A stretch of 64,000 nt of DNA, from the NCBI GenBank assembly GCA_025363755.1, contig JANYLQ010000045.1, forward strand, positions 1-64,000, in the 5' to 3' direction. The DNA is from Hyphomicrobiales bacterium (lineage in GTDB: Bacteria > Pseudomonadota > Alphaproteobacteria > Rhizobiales > Aestuariivirgaceae). The notes below the pieces were generated by a model that was not told the DNA's origin, did not search any database, and worked only from the letters and a program-made list of their open reading frames with translations. The position numbers and the translations under genes were made by a program. Of the stretch, positions 18,784 through 26,953 are shown piece by piece (position 1 is the stretch's first letter; the number at the start of each line of letters is the position of its first letter).

Positions 18784-19620
18784 ATGTCGGACGTCATGAA
18801 AGATCTAGTTGGAACGTGGACGGTTTCCTACAATCAATACAAATGGATTTATACCTTCACCGAAGCTGGTGAGGTAAAATGGCGTGATGCCTGGGGCGGG
18901 CGGACAGGCTCCGGGACTTGGGTGAATTTTGGCGCAACAGTAGCAATCGCCTGGCGGCAATCGCAAACCAAGGAGGCTTGGGACATACCCATCAATCCAG
19001 ACAATCAGACTGGAAAAATCGAAGCTGATTATGGTAGTGGCCAGTTCACCGCAACCAAAGACAAAACCCGCTTCGATGCCGTCTTACCGGAAGGACAGCA
19101 AGATGCATTTGCATGCTGGGCAGCGTGTTTGTCCTGGTACACTAGGGCACAGGCAGACGTGCCCACGGTGTCACAACAAACAATCATTAATGGAACCAAA
19201 TCGGATTTACTGCTGGACGATGGCAGCATAACTTTGGACGGAATCATGACGATTTCGGTGCCCAATGTCTTCCTCAACCGAAACCGCATCACTGCGAGCA
19301 AGCTCGAATCTTACATTCGAGCAAAGCCGTTCCCGATGATTGTTGCATTTAGCTCAGGCCCCATTGGCGGGCATGCAAACGTCATCCACAGCATTGATGA
19401 TAATGCCGGAACTGTCATGGTCATGGAACCGTGGTTCCCCGATCCTTCAAAAATCGCCAGTTATAACCTTGATGGTGGAAAATTTATCGACGCAAAAACC
19501 AAATCAGTTTTCAAATTCACGGGAAAGCACATCAGTCGGCCATTGACCTTTTACACATCAAGTCCCTTAAACGGTCAATTCATTGTTGGTTACAATAGCA
19601 AGTTCAGTGGTAAATTTTGA
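18784..19620 (+). CDS. Papain-like (C39/AvrRpt2-type fold) cysteine peptidase, T6SS cargo candidate
   Basis: A 278-residue protein. The first ~85 residues look like a small beta-barrel (LVGTWTVSYNQYKWIYTF and a second GTW strand), similar in style to lipocalin-like folds. The second part has the papain-like signature: nucleophile Cys111 in FACWAACLSWY, His197 in GPIGGHANVIHSI, and an acidic residue in the following strand before VMEPW. This matches the papain-like/C39-like families used by bacterial effectors. GGAGC precedes ATG 18784. No signal peptide is present. The frame of the next gene overlaps its 3' end only if a weak TTG is used. Confidence 0.68.
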   Translation: MSDVMKDLVGTWTVSYNQYKWIYTFTEAGEVKWRDAWGGRTGSGTWVNFGATVAIAWRQSQTKEAWDIPINPDNQTGKIEADYGSGQFTATKDKTRFDAVLPEGQQDAFACWAACLSWYTRAQADVPTVSQQTIINGTKSDLLLDDGSITLDGIMTISVPNVFLNRNRITASKLESYIRAKPFPMIVAFSSGPIGGHANVIHSIDDNAGTVMVMEPWFPDPSKIASYNLDGGKFIDAKTKSVFKFTGKHISRPLTFYTSSPLNGQFIVGYNSKFSGKF

Positions 19621-19636
19621 AAGCAGCGACCCAATC

Positions 19637-20845
19637 ATGTCAGACGCATCAGAAAACGCCAAAGCCAACGCCATCGTACAAAGGCTCGCCAAAGCGGGGG
19701 TGAGGCTGTTTGGTTTGCCCTGGCGTGTGAAAAAATTTCATCCATATCCGCCCACGCTCTATTTCACTTGCAGTAACACCGACCTCATTCTTAACGCCGC
19801 AGAAAGAAGCTCAAGTTTGGCACACTATGAAATCGGGGCCACGCCTCCCTCCATTGCTGATTGGGTGAGAGAAGGGCATACCACTGTCGTTTACGTCGAG
19901 ACAGATCACCCAAACCCTATTCGCCTAGAGATCATGCTGGATAGTGAAAAGCTCTGCCGGGCATCAATATTGGATAAAAACTTTCGGTTCATGCAGGATG
20001 CAATGAGAATGGCCAAGGTTAAATCGGCGCGCGACGATCCAGTCTATGCTAAAATCGCCCATCATGCTGATTGGCCAGCATCGGATTTTAACTTTGATGA
20101 TTACGTTGCCGAGATATTGCGCATTGGCCCCAACACATTAGTCGGCGTCGACTTTGTTGCTCGCGATATCGGTAAGTTAATAGAGGCGTTAAAGGCGCAA
20201 AAAGATGGATCATGGTATCATTATGCAGATCCGAATGATCCAATGCGCAAGGAATATAACGATCCGATTTTGGTTGCGTCTCTTGCCGCCACGAAAGGCT
20301 ACGGCTTGAGAGAAGTGCTGTCAGACGCAGTATTTGAACCGATCACTCAACCGAAGTCGACATCAGTCTCAACTGATCCAGCGTTTTCCCGCAAGTTCGA
20401 TCCACGACCGCAACTCAAGGCCAAGGCGCTTCACTTCGCGATTTCAAAGGACTTATGCAATGTCCATCTCGATGATGTTGGTTTTGTATTTCGCAATGAA
20501 AAGGGAGAGATAATCGTTGACATCAATCGTGCCAGAATTCACGCAGTGGATGAATTGGGACTCAAAACTAAAATCCCTGAACTTGCTGGGCTACTTGGTC
20601 CGGGCATTGGCCGCGCATTTGAAAGAGCTTTGGGCAACGCATTTATAGATGTTGAACCAAATTCTACAACGATCGCCGCCAATCCAGGAAGTATTTTTAA
20701 TGGCGAGTTGGGTGTCACTATCGGTTGCGCAAATTGCAGTCCAATTGCAATTCCTGGCGCGGTTGGTCGCCTCGTCGGAGGTGCCGACCCAAAGGATGAG
20801 AAAATCGAATTTTTTACAACGGTGTCTCTGTCATGGAGGTTCTGA
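19637..20845 (+). CDS. Unrecognised 402-residue protein at the end of the cargo array
   Basis: I do not recognise this protein. The ATG at 19637 lies 16 bp after the stop of the cysteine peptidase gene; the in-frame TTG at 19583 would overlap that gene and has no ribosome binding site. There is no signal peptide and no obvious membrane helix. The N-terminal half is mixed alpha/beta with charged helices. The C-terminal 110 residues are richer in Gly and Ala (PELAGLLGPGIGRAFERALG) and end in FFTTVSLSWRF, a terminal aromatic pattern reminiscent of outer-membrane beta strands, though it could be coincidence. Tight linkage suggests an immunity protein, adaptor or effector. Confidence 0.6.
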   Translation: MSDASENAKANAIVQRLAKAGVRLFGLPWRVKKFHPYPPTLYFTCSNTDLILNAAERSSSLAHYEIGATPPSIADWVREGHTTVVYVETDHPNPIRLEIMLDSEKLCRASILDKNFRFMQDAMRMAKVKSARDDPVYAKIAHHADWPASDFNFDDYVAEILRIGPNTLVGVDFVARDIGKLIEALKAQKDGSWYHYADPNDPMRKEYNDPILVASLAATKGYGLREVLSDAVFEPITQPKSTSVSTDPAFSRKFDPRPQLKAKALHFAISKDLCNVHLDDVGFVFRNEKGEIIVDINRARIHAVDELGLKTKIPELAGLLGPGIGRAFERALGNAFIDVEPNSTTIAANPGSIFNGELGVTIGCANCSPIAIPGAVGRLVGGADPKDEKIEFFTTVSLSWRF

Positions 20846-20897
20846 TTACTCTCTGGTTTGCGGGCAATTTTCCGACACATCCATTCAGAATCGCTGT

Positions 20898-21449
20898 TCA
20901 TATGGTGACTTGTAAAGACTCTAAGGCATGCCTCACGGCTTCAGCGGCCCGCAATTCCCTTGTATCGCCAAAGACGTTCCAATAGCTCATGATAAAACCG
21001 ACTTTGACGGCCTGCCCTGTTAAATGAGGCGGCGGTGGCACTGGCTTTTCAGGATCGTTTCCAACATTTCCTCCCGACCATCCCGCTGCAGCGGCTGCCC
21101 ATGCCGGAGCCGTCTTGAACCCGCTTGTCATTGCCGCATTCAAATTGGCACTCCGATTTTTTTCAATTGGGTTTTGCACCCAATTTTCGGCAAGCTTAAG
21201 GTAGGCCTCTTCTGATTCCGGAAAAGCATTTCCATATTTTCGCAAACTCTCACACAACCAACGGACGGCATCACGACGCGGCAACATAAACGCACATAGG
21301 GCAACTGCTCCTTGGACTTTTTCCGTCGCAAGTAGTCGCCTCACGAACTCAACCGGGTGTGACTGAAGGTCGTCTCCCTTGAAGTCATCTTTTAATATCG
21401 GAAATGCATCAACAACTTGTTGTGCTGTGGAAAAACGGAGATTTGCCAT
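20898..21449 (-). CDS. Unknown protein downstream of vgrG, T6SS accessory candidate
   Basis: A 183-residue protein lying 49 bp downstream of vgrG on the same strand, so likely co-transcribed. It has an alpha-helical N-terminal region (FVRRLLATEKVQGAVALCAF, then LPRRDAVRWLCESLRK), an Ala-rich stretch (APAWAAAAAGWSGGN) and a conserved-looking EKPVPPPPHLTGQAV segment followed by a short C-terminal helix. I recall similar proteins from other T6SS clusters as an uncharacterised family (possibly DUF6931), but I cannot verify this. The position after vgrG suggests a role in loading the spike or in a VgrG-linked cargo function. Confidence 0.65.
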   Translation of the reverse strand: MANLRFSTAQQVVDAFPILKDDFKGDDLQSHPVEFVRRLLATEKVQGAVALCAFMLPRRDAVRWLCESLRKYGNAFPESEEAYLKLAENWVQNPIEKNRSANLNAAMTSGFKTAPAWAAAAAGWSGGNVGNDPEKPVPPPPHLTGQAVKVGFIMSYWNVFGDTRELRAAEAVRHALESLQVTI

Positions 21450-21498
21450 AACTTCACACTATCCTCATAAATCGAAAACGATATGCAGCTTAAAATAA

Positions 21499-23346
21499 TC
21501 AAGCCACGATCGGCGGAATTCCGTGGAAAAGGGCTGGGCCGCCCGCAGTTATGGCAACGGCAGCCGCTGCGGTAATGGCAACTGCACCTCCCGATGTCAG
21601 TGCAAATGCACCACCTGTGGTTACCGCCATTGCCGCTGCTGCATTTACAGCAATGTTGGGTGAGGTGATCACGATTCCGGCTGGCGTCATGACAATAGAG
21701 CTTGCGCCACAAACAAAGGAAATATTTGTCCCCGATGTCACAGTCCAGTTGATCCCAATTGTTTCGGTAAGCGCATTACCTACCGTTAGGCTGGAATTCA
21801 TGCCAATTGATAGCGAGCTGTTCAAACCAACTGAACGTGTTTCGTTATTCTTGATAACGCCTTCCATGTCTTTTTCGGCGTGCAAGCGCACCAGTTGCGC
21901 GCCATCTTTGTCATCAAAGATAAATTCATTGTAGCCGGAGCCATTGTGATAATTCTGCGACTTGGTGCCTGAGATTGTCGGAGTGTCAAACGGCGGTTTG
22001 TTGTCACCGTTGTAAACACAACCAGTGATCAGCGGATAGTCGGGATCGCCGTTGAGAAACTCCACGATCACTTCCATGCCAATGCGCGGAATTTTGAAAT
22101 CTCCCCAACCCGCACCTGCCCAACCATGGCCAATGCGAACATAGCGAGAGTGCTTCTTGTCACGTTCCCAATGGAACAACACCTTGAGCCTAGTCTGATC
22201 ATCCATTTCGCTGACAACGAACGCGGTCTGTGGGCCGGGAATTATGGGCTTGGGGGTGCTCATCCGGGGTGCAAAATAATTCTTCAGATTGATTTCATAT
22301 CGACCGTGATACCCGCCATCAGCATTGTCGCCGCCTGACATAAAATTTTCTGACTTGTAGTCATGATGTACCCGGCAAACTAGGTGTTCAACGTTATAAG
22401 ATTCTTCGGGGTGCTGTTTCAGCTTTATAACTGTTCCAGGGTAACACGTAAGCGCGTCACCAGTCGCCATTGCTGTGAAATGATCATTCACCGAATTGAG
22501 TCTTCCTATCGCATATTCCTTGCCGTCACTGGTTTCGATGTAGCACCCGGGGTAATCATAAAATTCGAGATCTCGCTTTTCGAATTTTGGGTGAAGTTCT
22601 TCGGTGACCAGCAGATCGGCTTTTGGTTTTTTGTAGTCGAAATCGTTCAATGATACTTTGCTATTGTAAAAGCGGCCTTTCGGCAGAAAATCATCGAAAA
22701 AATCTCCCTTGCGTGTGGCACTTTGATCGGTCGGATCAAAAACTACATCAGGCCCTCCGCCTTTCGGTTTATCACCACCTGCGCCAAAATTAATGACCAT
22801 CAGATGTTGATTATCACTATGTTCAAAATAATAGTATAAACCTATGCTTTCCAGCAATCTTGATACAAAATCAAAATCGCTCTCTCGATATTGTACGCAA
22901 TATTCCAGCTTCGGCCAATAATCGCCGGTTCGGATGTCGAAGTGCGCATAGCCATAATGTCCCAACACCTCTTTGACAATCTCAAGTACCGTTTTGTCAT
23001 TGAAGATGCGGCAGTTGCGGGTGCGCGAGAGCAACCAGAGCCATGGGCGCATAACGATTTTATACGTCGGCAGGCCGCCGACATAATCTTGGAATTTTGC
23101 TTCGGCGATGACGCCGTGGAAATAGCGCGAAACTCCTTCGTGCCTTGTTGCAACTTCGAAATGGCAGTCTGTTCCCAGAAGATTATCAAAATCGATCAGC
23201 TTTTTTTCGTCTGACAGACAATTGACACGGAACTCAAACAGCTCGCTAAATCCTTCTTGTCCCTTAAAACTTGTCAATCCAAGCTTATCTTTTCCCAACA
23301 CTGTTTGGAACTTTGCGACGCGTTTATCTTGCGATAGGTTTGTCAT
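21499..23346 (-). CDS. vgrG: T6SS spike protein VgrG (TssI)
   Basis: A 615-residue protein. The N-terminal gp27-like region (FSELFEFRVNCLS, DCHFEVATRHEGVSRYFHGV, YRESDFDFVSRLLESIGLYY) is followed by the gp5 OB-fold with RVKVLF-like and RYVRIGHGWAGAGWGDFKIP, GDPDYPLITGCVYNGDNKPP, and then a beta-helix stem of short hydrophobic repeats. The C-terminus ends in an Ala/Gly-rich stretch without an added effector domain, so it is a structural VgrG rather than an evolved one. VgrG trimers cap the Hcp tube. It is transcribed opposite to the core genes and leads the 20898-21449 gene. No PAAR gene is present in the window. Confidence 0.96.
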   Translation of the reverse strand: MTNLSQDKRVAKFQTVLGKDKLGLTSFKGQEGFSELFEFRVNCLSDEKKLIDFDNLLGTDCHFEVATRHEGVSRYFHGVIAEAKFQDYVGGLPTYKIVMRPWLWLLSRTRNCRIFNDKTVLEIVKEVLGHYGYAHFDIRTGDYWPKLEYCVQYRESDFDFVSRLLESIGLYYYFEHSDNQHLMVINFGAGGDKPKGGGPDVVFDPTDQSATRKGDFFDDFLPKGRFYNSKVSLNDFDYKKPKADLLVTEELHPKFEKRDLEFYDYPGCYIETSDGKEYAIGRLNSVNDHFTAMATGDALTCYPGTVIKLKQHPEESYNVEHLVCRVHHDYKSENFMSGGDNADGGYHGRYEINLKNYFAPRMSTPKPIIPGPQTAFVVSEMDDQTRLKVLFHWERDKKHSRYVRIGHGWAGAGWGDFKIPRIGMEVIVEFLNGDPDYPLITGCVYNGDNKPPFDTPTISGTKSQNYHNGSGYNEFIFDDKDGAQLVRLHAEKDMEGVIKNNETRSVGLNSSLSIGMNSSLTVGNALTETIGINWTVTSGTNISFVCGASSIVMTPAGIVITSPNIAVNAAAAMAVTTGGAFALTSGGAVAITAAAAVAITAGGPALFHGIPPIVA

Positions 23347-23496
23347 TTCATGCCTCTTTGAAGCTGATTAACTACCTCAAAGGTAACCATCTTTCCTGAT
23401 CCCGTCCATCATTTTTGATGTCGTCAACCTCATGCATTTGGGGGATTGCGTGAAAAGCATCTTCGTTTCATTGTGCTGAAAAGGTGAAAAACCAAC

Positions 23497-24786
23497 ATGA
23501 ACACCCGTGTGTCGATTTATTCAGGAATTGCTGAACCAATAACGACCGAAGCTCCATGCGGACCTGATCCTGATGCCGATCCCGAGGTCATGAATTTCCT
23601 TGGTATGGCAGAAGGTCAGCTTCCGGCCACCTATCGCAGTTTCGACAAAAAGGCATTCGACGCCAAACCCAATCTTGAAAAGATCCAACAACTCCTTGCT
23701 AAATCGAGGGATCTGCGCTTTCTTACGCTCGCTGCAAAATTGCACATATTATCAGATAATGTATTGGGTTTTGCCGATTCTGTGACTGCAATGCTGGTAC
23801 TGCTCAAAGCACAATGGGTCGATTGCCACCCGTCAGAGCAAGCGGGTGGTGACACGCTCCGTTCTGCTTACTTGGCCACCTTGGATGATCTTCCGACTGT
23901 CGTTTTGCCGCTGCAAAATGCGCCTATAATTGTTGACAAGCGCTTGGGTCCGCTGTCAATGCGCAGCATCCAACTCGCCAATAAAAAAATTCCGGCCCAA
24001 GCTGACGAGCAAATTGGTGATGCCGACACTATTCTTTCGGCATTCAACCGACCGGAAAAAATTGACGAACTAGTTGCATTCAAAAATAATATTGTGTCAG
24101 TCAAAACAGCCCTGACAGACATTCATCAACTTTTTGTGGACAAGGTAAACCACGAGACAGCCCCACATTTCGTACGTTTGCCAGAACTCTTGGACACAAT
24201 TCTAGCTTTCCTAGGTAGTGTCACAACACTTAATGACACGACGTCAGATGCCGCGCTGTCCACCGACGATGATCAAAGTGAAGCGTCTACTACCAATCCA
24301 AGTGCTATCGGCACTTTGCCTCCAACTTCAGAAGATCTTGTTTCCGTCAAGGAGGCTTCCAACGCATTGGAAAGCATTCTGGCTTATTACTCGTTGCACG
24401 AACCATCGAGTCCGGCGCGTTTAATGACGAAGCAGGCGCTGCAACTCGTCGGCAAATCCTTTATCGAGGCCATGCAAGTTCTGGCACCGGCCCTTGCTCA
24501 AGAAGCCAAAATCAGTGTTGGCGGCGATTCCCCATTCACCCTGGATTTCGCGCAGCTTTCAAGTCTGGTGCAAGATGAACCTGGCAGTCAGGGAGAGGGC
24601 GAAGCCAAAACTTTCAATGTCGCAACACGAGCACAAGCCACTTCACTGATGTTGAGTATTGAACGCTTTTATCGACGCACAGAGCCTTCAAGCCCAATCC
24701 CTTTGCTTCTCGAAAGGGCCCGCACATTTGCATCGAAAGATTTCGCCAGTCTCTTGAAAGAAATGTTGAAGCAGACTGCGAGCTGA
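23497..24786 (+). CDS. tssA: T6SS cap / assembly protein TssA (ImpA)
   Basis: A 429-residue protein with an ImpA N-terminal domain: GPDPDADPEVMNFL, RSFDKKAFDAKPNLEKIQ, a LLAKSRDLRFLTLAAKLHIL segment and VDCHPSEQAGGD. TssA primes sheath assembly at the baseplate or caps its distal end. The C-terminal part (LEKILAYYS-like, then RRTEPSSPIPLLLERA) is the short type rather than a VasL-type membrane form. It is divergent from vgrG across 150 bp and is the last recognisable T6SS gene to the right. Confidence 0.9.
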   Translation: MNTRVSIYSGIAEPITTEAPCGPDPDADPEVMNFLGMAEGQLPATYRSFDKKAFDAKPNLEKIQQLLAKSRDLRFLTLAAKLHILSDNVLGFADSVTAMLVLLKAQWVDCHPSEQAGGDTLRSAYLATLDDLPTVVLPLQNAPIIVDKRLGPLSMRSIQLANKKIPAQADEQIGDADTILSAFNRPEKIDELVAFKNNIVSVKTALTDIHQLFVDKVNHETAPHFVRLPELLDTILAFLGSVTTLNDTTSDAALSTDDDQSEASTTNPSAIGTLPPTSEDLVSVKEASNALESILAYYSLHEPSSPARLMTKQALQLVGKSFIEAMQVLAPALAQEAKISVGGDSPFTLDFAQLSSLVQDEPGSQGEGEAKTFNVATRAQATSLMLSIERFYRRTEPSSPIPLLLERARTFASKDFASLLKEMLKQTAS

Positions 24787-25250
24787 ATCACAAAGAATAA
24801 TGGCGGCCTGATTGTTGTTAACTTACCAACCCGAACATGACGTGTTTTAATTTAATCTAACTCAAGGCAATATAACGGCCATGCAGCTGCGTGGAGCAGC
24901 AAATTCAAATGTGGGCTCACCACCGCAATTGCCCTAAACTGCGCCACCGTACTATTAAGTTCGGCCACCCCAATTGGACGGTTATTTCATGATCGCACGT
25001 TCTAGTGGTTGCGACCTCCGGCAATCAAATAAGCCCGTGAAGCCGTAAGTCTATTTTGAGAGCTTTTCTTTTGATGTTTGAGGAATGCTTTTGCTGGGGC
25101 ATATCTATCAAACTCAACCCGGTATCCGTGAAGTCAACAGAAGCCCTCTTTTCATTCATTTAACGTAGATTCCAAAAACACTATTCTTAAATTCTATTGA
25201 AACTGAGCGGAGAAATAGATATTTCTATCGAAGCACAAACTGCTTTGTAC
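24787..25250. other. 464-bp intergenic stretch, possible remnant sequence
   Basis: No supported gene is seen. It separates the T6SS locus from the stress block. Around 24939-24980 the sequence has two similar GCCACC elements (GCGCCACCGTACTATTAAG and TTCGGCCACCCCAATTGG) that resemble the end of a mobile element in style, but no inverted-repeat partner or transposase fragment could be found, so this is only a suspicion. Confidence 0.3.
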
Positions 25251-25664
25251 TTATCGCTTTCTTTGGCTCTCAGAAGCAACCATTCCTGCAATAAGAGCAG
25301 CCAAAAGAATTGCACTTTTCTGGTCTTTAAATATCTGATTCATCATGATAGACACCTGATCGGACTGCCGGACGGTAACCGGTCGCACTGGTTGTTTTAA
25401 CACCAATGTACCAATTCCAAGAACCATCATGCCGATTAGAAACAAAACAAAACCAGCAATCAACGCCGCGCTTGCTTCACCCCAATAAGGAATTGCATAA
25501 ATCCAAATTGCAGTTGTGGCACATCCTATTGCGGCCAAAAAAAATAGCCCTGCGGCAAGTGAAGCACCTGCTTTAATGAACCCGTACCGAACAGGAGCCG
25601 CTATATTTTCAGCTCCGCTTCTAACAACAGAATTCAATATGTTCCCAATTTGCAGTCCCAGCAT
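25251..25664 (-). CDS. Holin-superfamily-III-like membrane protein
   Basis: About 137 residues with two long hydrophobic stretches (KAGASLAAGLFFLAAIGCAT and ALIAGFVLFLIGMMVLGIGT) and a third, weaker one near the C-terminus. This is the pattern of phage-holin-family (YqjE-like) inner-membrane proteins. YqjE-like genes commonly neighbour DUF883 (YqjD/ElaB) genes, as here. The ORF opens at 25721, but ATG 25664 follows AAGGGTG and avoids overlap with the upstream gene, so it is preferred. It is the last gene of a four-gene minus-strand stress operon. Confidence 0.72.
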   Translation of the reverse strand: MLGLQIGNILNSVVRSGAENIAAPVRYGFIKAGASLAAGLFFLAAIGCATTAIWIYAIPYWGEASAALIAGFVLFLIGMMVLGIGTLVLKQPVRPVTVRQSDQVSIMMNQIFKDQKSAILLAALIAGMVASESQRKR

Positions 25665-25674
25665 GTTCGCACCC

Positions 25675-25980
25675 TTACCGCGACAATACGCGACTGCCAA
25701 CAAAACCAAGTGCAAAAGCAATGAGCAATGCGGTCAGTGGCTGTTCTTCAACTTGTTGACCTAACTTCTTTGCTGAGCGCTGACCCTGAGCCGCCACGTT
25801 ATTATAAACCTTTGTTGCTTCAACACCAATTTGATCAGCAGCGGCGTTACTTGCATCGTATGCATTATTGCTAACATGTTTGGTTAACTTCGCAATATCA
25901 TCTCTGAGCGAAGCTAGATCATTGACAATAGCTTGAATATCCACGCTAGTTTCACCATTACCTTTAAGTGTTGAAGCCAT
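25675..25980 (-). CDS. DUF883 (ElaB/YqjD) membrane-anchored protein
   Basis: A 101-residue protein with a helical N-terminal region (VNDLASLRDDIAKLTKHVS), a polar central helix, and a C-terminal membrane anchor ending in ALLIAFALGFVGSRVLSR, the typical end of the ElaB/YqjD family. In E. coli such proteins associate with ribosomes at the membrane in stationary phase under RpoS control. Here the equivalent regulator would be EcfG. It lies 10 bp upstream of the holin-like gene and 42 bp downstream of the CsbD gene. Confidence 0.88.
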   Translation of the reverse strand: MASTLKGNGETSVDIQAIVNDLASLRDDIAKLTKHVSNNAYDASNAAADQIGVEATKVYNNVAAQGQRSAKKLGQQVEEQPLTALLIAFALGFVGSRVLSR

Positions 25981-26022
25981 AATTATTATCTCCTTGACTG
26001 TTTCTGTTGCAGTAATTGAAAT

Positions 26023-26208
26023 CTATTTGTCTTTGAAAGTATTTCGAATAGAATCTTTCGCACCGCCGAAAGCGTTTTGCACCTTGCCTTCAATCTTTTG
26101 TGCCTTGCCTTGTGCCGCCGTTTTTTGGTCCCCAAAAACTTTGCCGACAGCTTCTTTTACAGAACCTGCTACAGTTTTTCCTGCGCCAATAATTCGATCT
26201 TTATCCAT
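26023..26208 (-). CDS. CsbD-family stress protein
   Basis: A 61-residue protein with the CsbD repeats: KDRIIGAGKTVAGSVKEAVG, then QKTAAQGKAQKIEGKVQNAF. CsbD-like proteins are small, abundant general-stress proteins of unknown biochemical role. The ORF opens at 26232, but ATG 26208 gives the usual MDKDRI start and has AAAGGATTG upstream. It is in the minus-strand operon between DUF3309 and DUF883. Confidence 0.9.
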   Translation of the reverse strand: MDKDRIIGAGKTVAGSVKEAVGKVFGDQKTAAQGKAQKIEGKVQNAFGGAKDSIRNTFKDK

Positions 26209-26282
26209 GATGACAATCCTTTCTGAAAACATTTCTAAATTTAATCTGTGTTATCCGACGTTTAATTTTTAGAAAAATACGC

Positions 26283-26441
26283 TTATATCTGACCCAAAAG
26301 CGCTAACACGATGACGACAACTAGAACGAGGCCTATGCCACCACTTGGGAAGTAACCCCAATTTGAACTATGTCTCCAGGTTGGCAAAGCGCCAACAAGG
26401 AACAAGATGAGCAAGATGACCAATATGCTTGAAATACTCAC
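26283..26441 (-). CDS. DUF3309 small membrane protein
   Basis: A 52-residue ORF starting with GTG at 26441, eight bases after GGAG. The translation contains ALPTWRHSSNWGYFPSGGIG between two hydrophobic stretches (ILVILLILFLV and LVLVVVIVLALLG), which is the DUF3309 pattern of small stress-associated membrane proteins in alphaproteobacteria. It is the first gene of the minus-strand stress operon and sits 48 bp downstream of a perfect EcfG-type promoter. It is easily missed because of its length and GTG start. Confidence 0.85.
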   Translation of the reverse strand: MSISSILVILLILFLVGALPTWRHSSNWGYFPSGGIGLVLVVVIVLALLGQI

Positions 26442-26488
26442 GAAAATTCTCCAACTCAAAAGTCTTCAATAAGTACTCGAGCAGGAAC

Positions 26489-26513
26489 AACGCGCAATTC
26501 TGAGAAAAGTTCC
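26489..26513 (-). promoter_or_regulatory. EcfG-type promoter for the DUF3309-CsbD-DUF883-holin operon
   Basis: On the minus strand GGAAC (26513-26509) is followed after exactly 16 bases by CGTT (26492-26489), matching the alphaproteobacterial EcfG consensus. The first gene starts at 26441. No better promoter was seen before the three genes that follow. Confidence 0.75.
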
Positions 26514-26651
26514 GAATATTTTGAAAAATAATTGTGATCGCGAACAATTTCCGCATTACTCGGAGTGAACGCATCATGCTCATGCTGAATTTTTCTCGCA
26601 TTGAAATCTTCACTTGCAAGCGCTCGCGACACGTTTTGCCTGTTCAACATT

Positions 26652-26676
26652 GGAACGAAATCATAGCGAGACAGTT
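26652..26676 (+). promoter_or_regulatory. Probable EcfG-type promoter for the 26759 gene
   Basis: GGAAC (26652-26656) is followed after 16 bases by AGTT (26673-26676), one mismatch from CGTT. It is oriented toward the small secreted protein gene, about 80 bp away. Confidence 0.45.
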
Positions 26677-26758
26677 ATGTGAGTTGAAAAATATACAGCC
26701 ACCGCAAACAAACGAATAATCGTCTGTTGGATGCATGTATATTTAAAAGGAGTATGAA

Positions 26759-26953
26759 ATGAAGCTAACCACAAAAACTGTCTTTACTGCTTTGGTGTTA
26801 AGCTCTGCAGCTTTGGTAACGGCTCAGTTGGCACAGGCGCAATCAACTGGTCAGACCGACTGTAACAATCAAAAAATAACAAGCACTGGCTGTCCGCCGA
26901 TTGGAAACGCTAATCCTCCGCCGCCAGTCGTTACGCCTATAGCCACCAAATAA
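26759..26953 (+). CDS. Small secreted protein, unknown function
   Basis: A 64-residue protein with a textbook signal peptide (TVFTALVLSSAALVTAQLAQ, cleavage after AQA near residue 27). The short mature part holds two Cys (TDCNNQKITSTGC) and a Pro-rich tail (NANPPPPVV), so a disulfide is possible after export. AAAGGAGT sits just before ATG 26759. Its 3' half overlaps the 3' end of the opposing gene by 111 bp. Placement among EcfG-type promoters suggests a stress-induced periplasmic peptide. Confidence 0.7.
   Translation: MKLTTKTVFTALVLSSAALVTAQLAQAQSTGQTDCNNQKITSTGCPPIGNANPPPPVVTPIATK

Noticed and set aside
24939-24980. Insertion-sequence end
   Set aside because: Two similar GCCACC elements look suggestive, but there is no matching inverted repeat or transposase fragment.
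26456-26650. A 64-codon minus-strand frame upstream of DUF3309
   Set aside because: It has no ribosome binding site and covers the EcfG-type promoter of the DUF3309 gene. The translation looks fairly protein-like, so it is not fully excluded.
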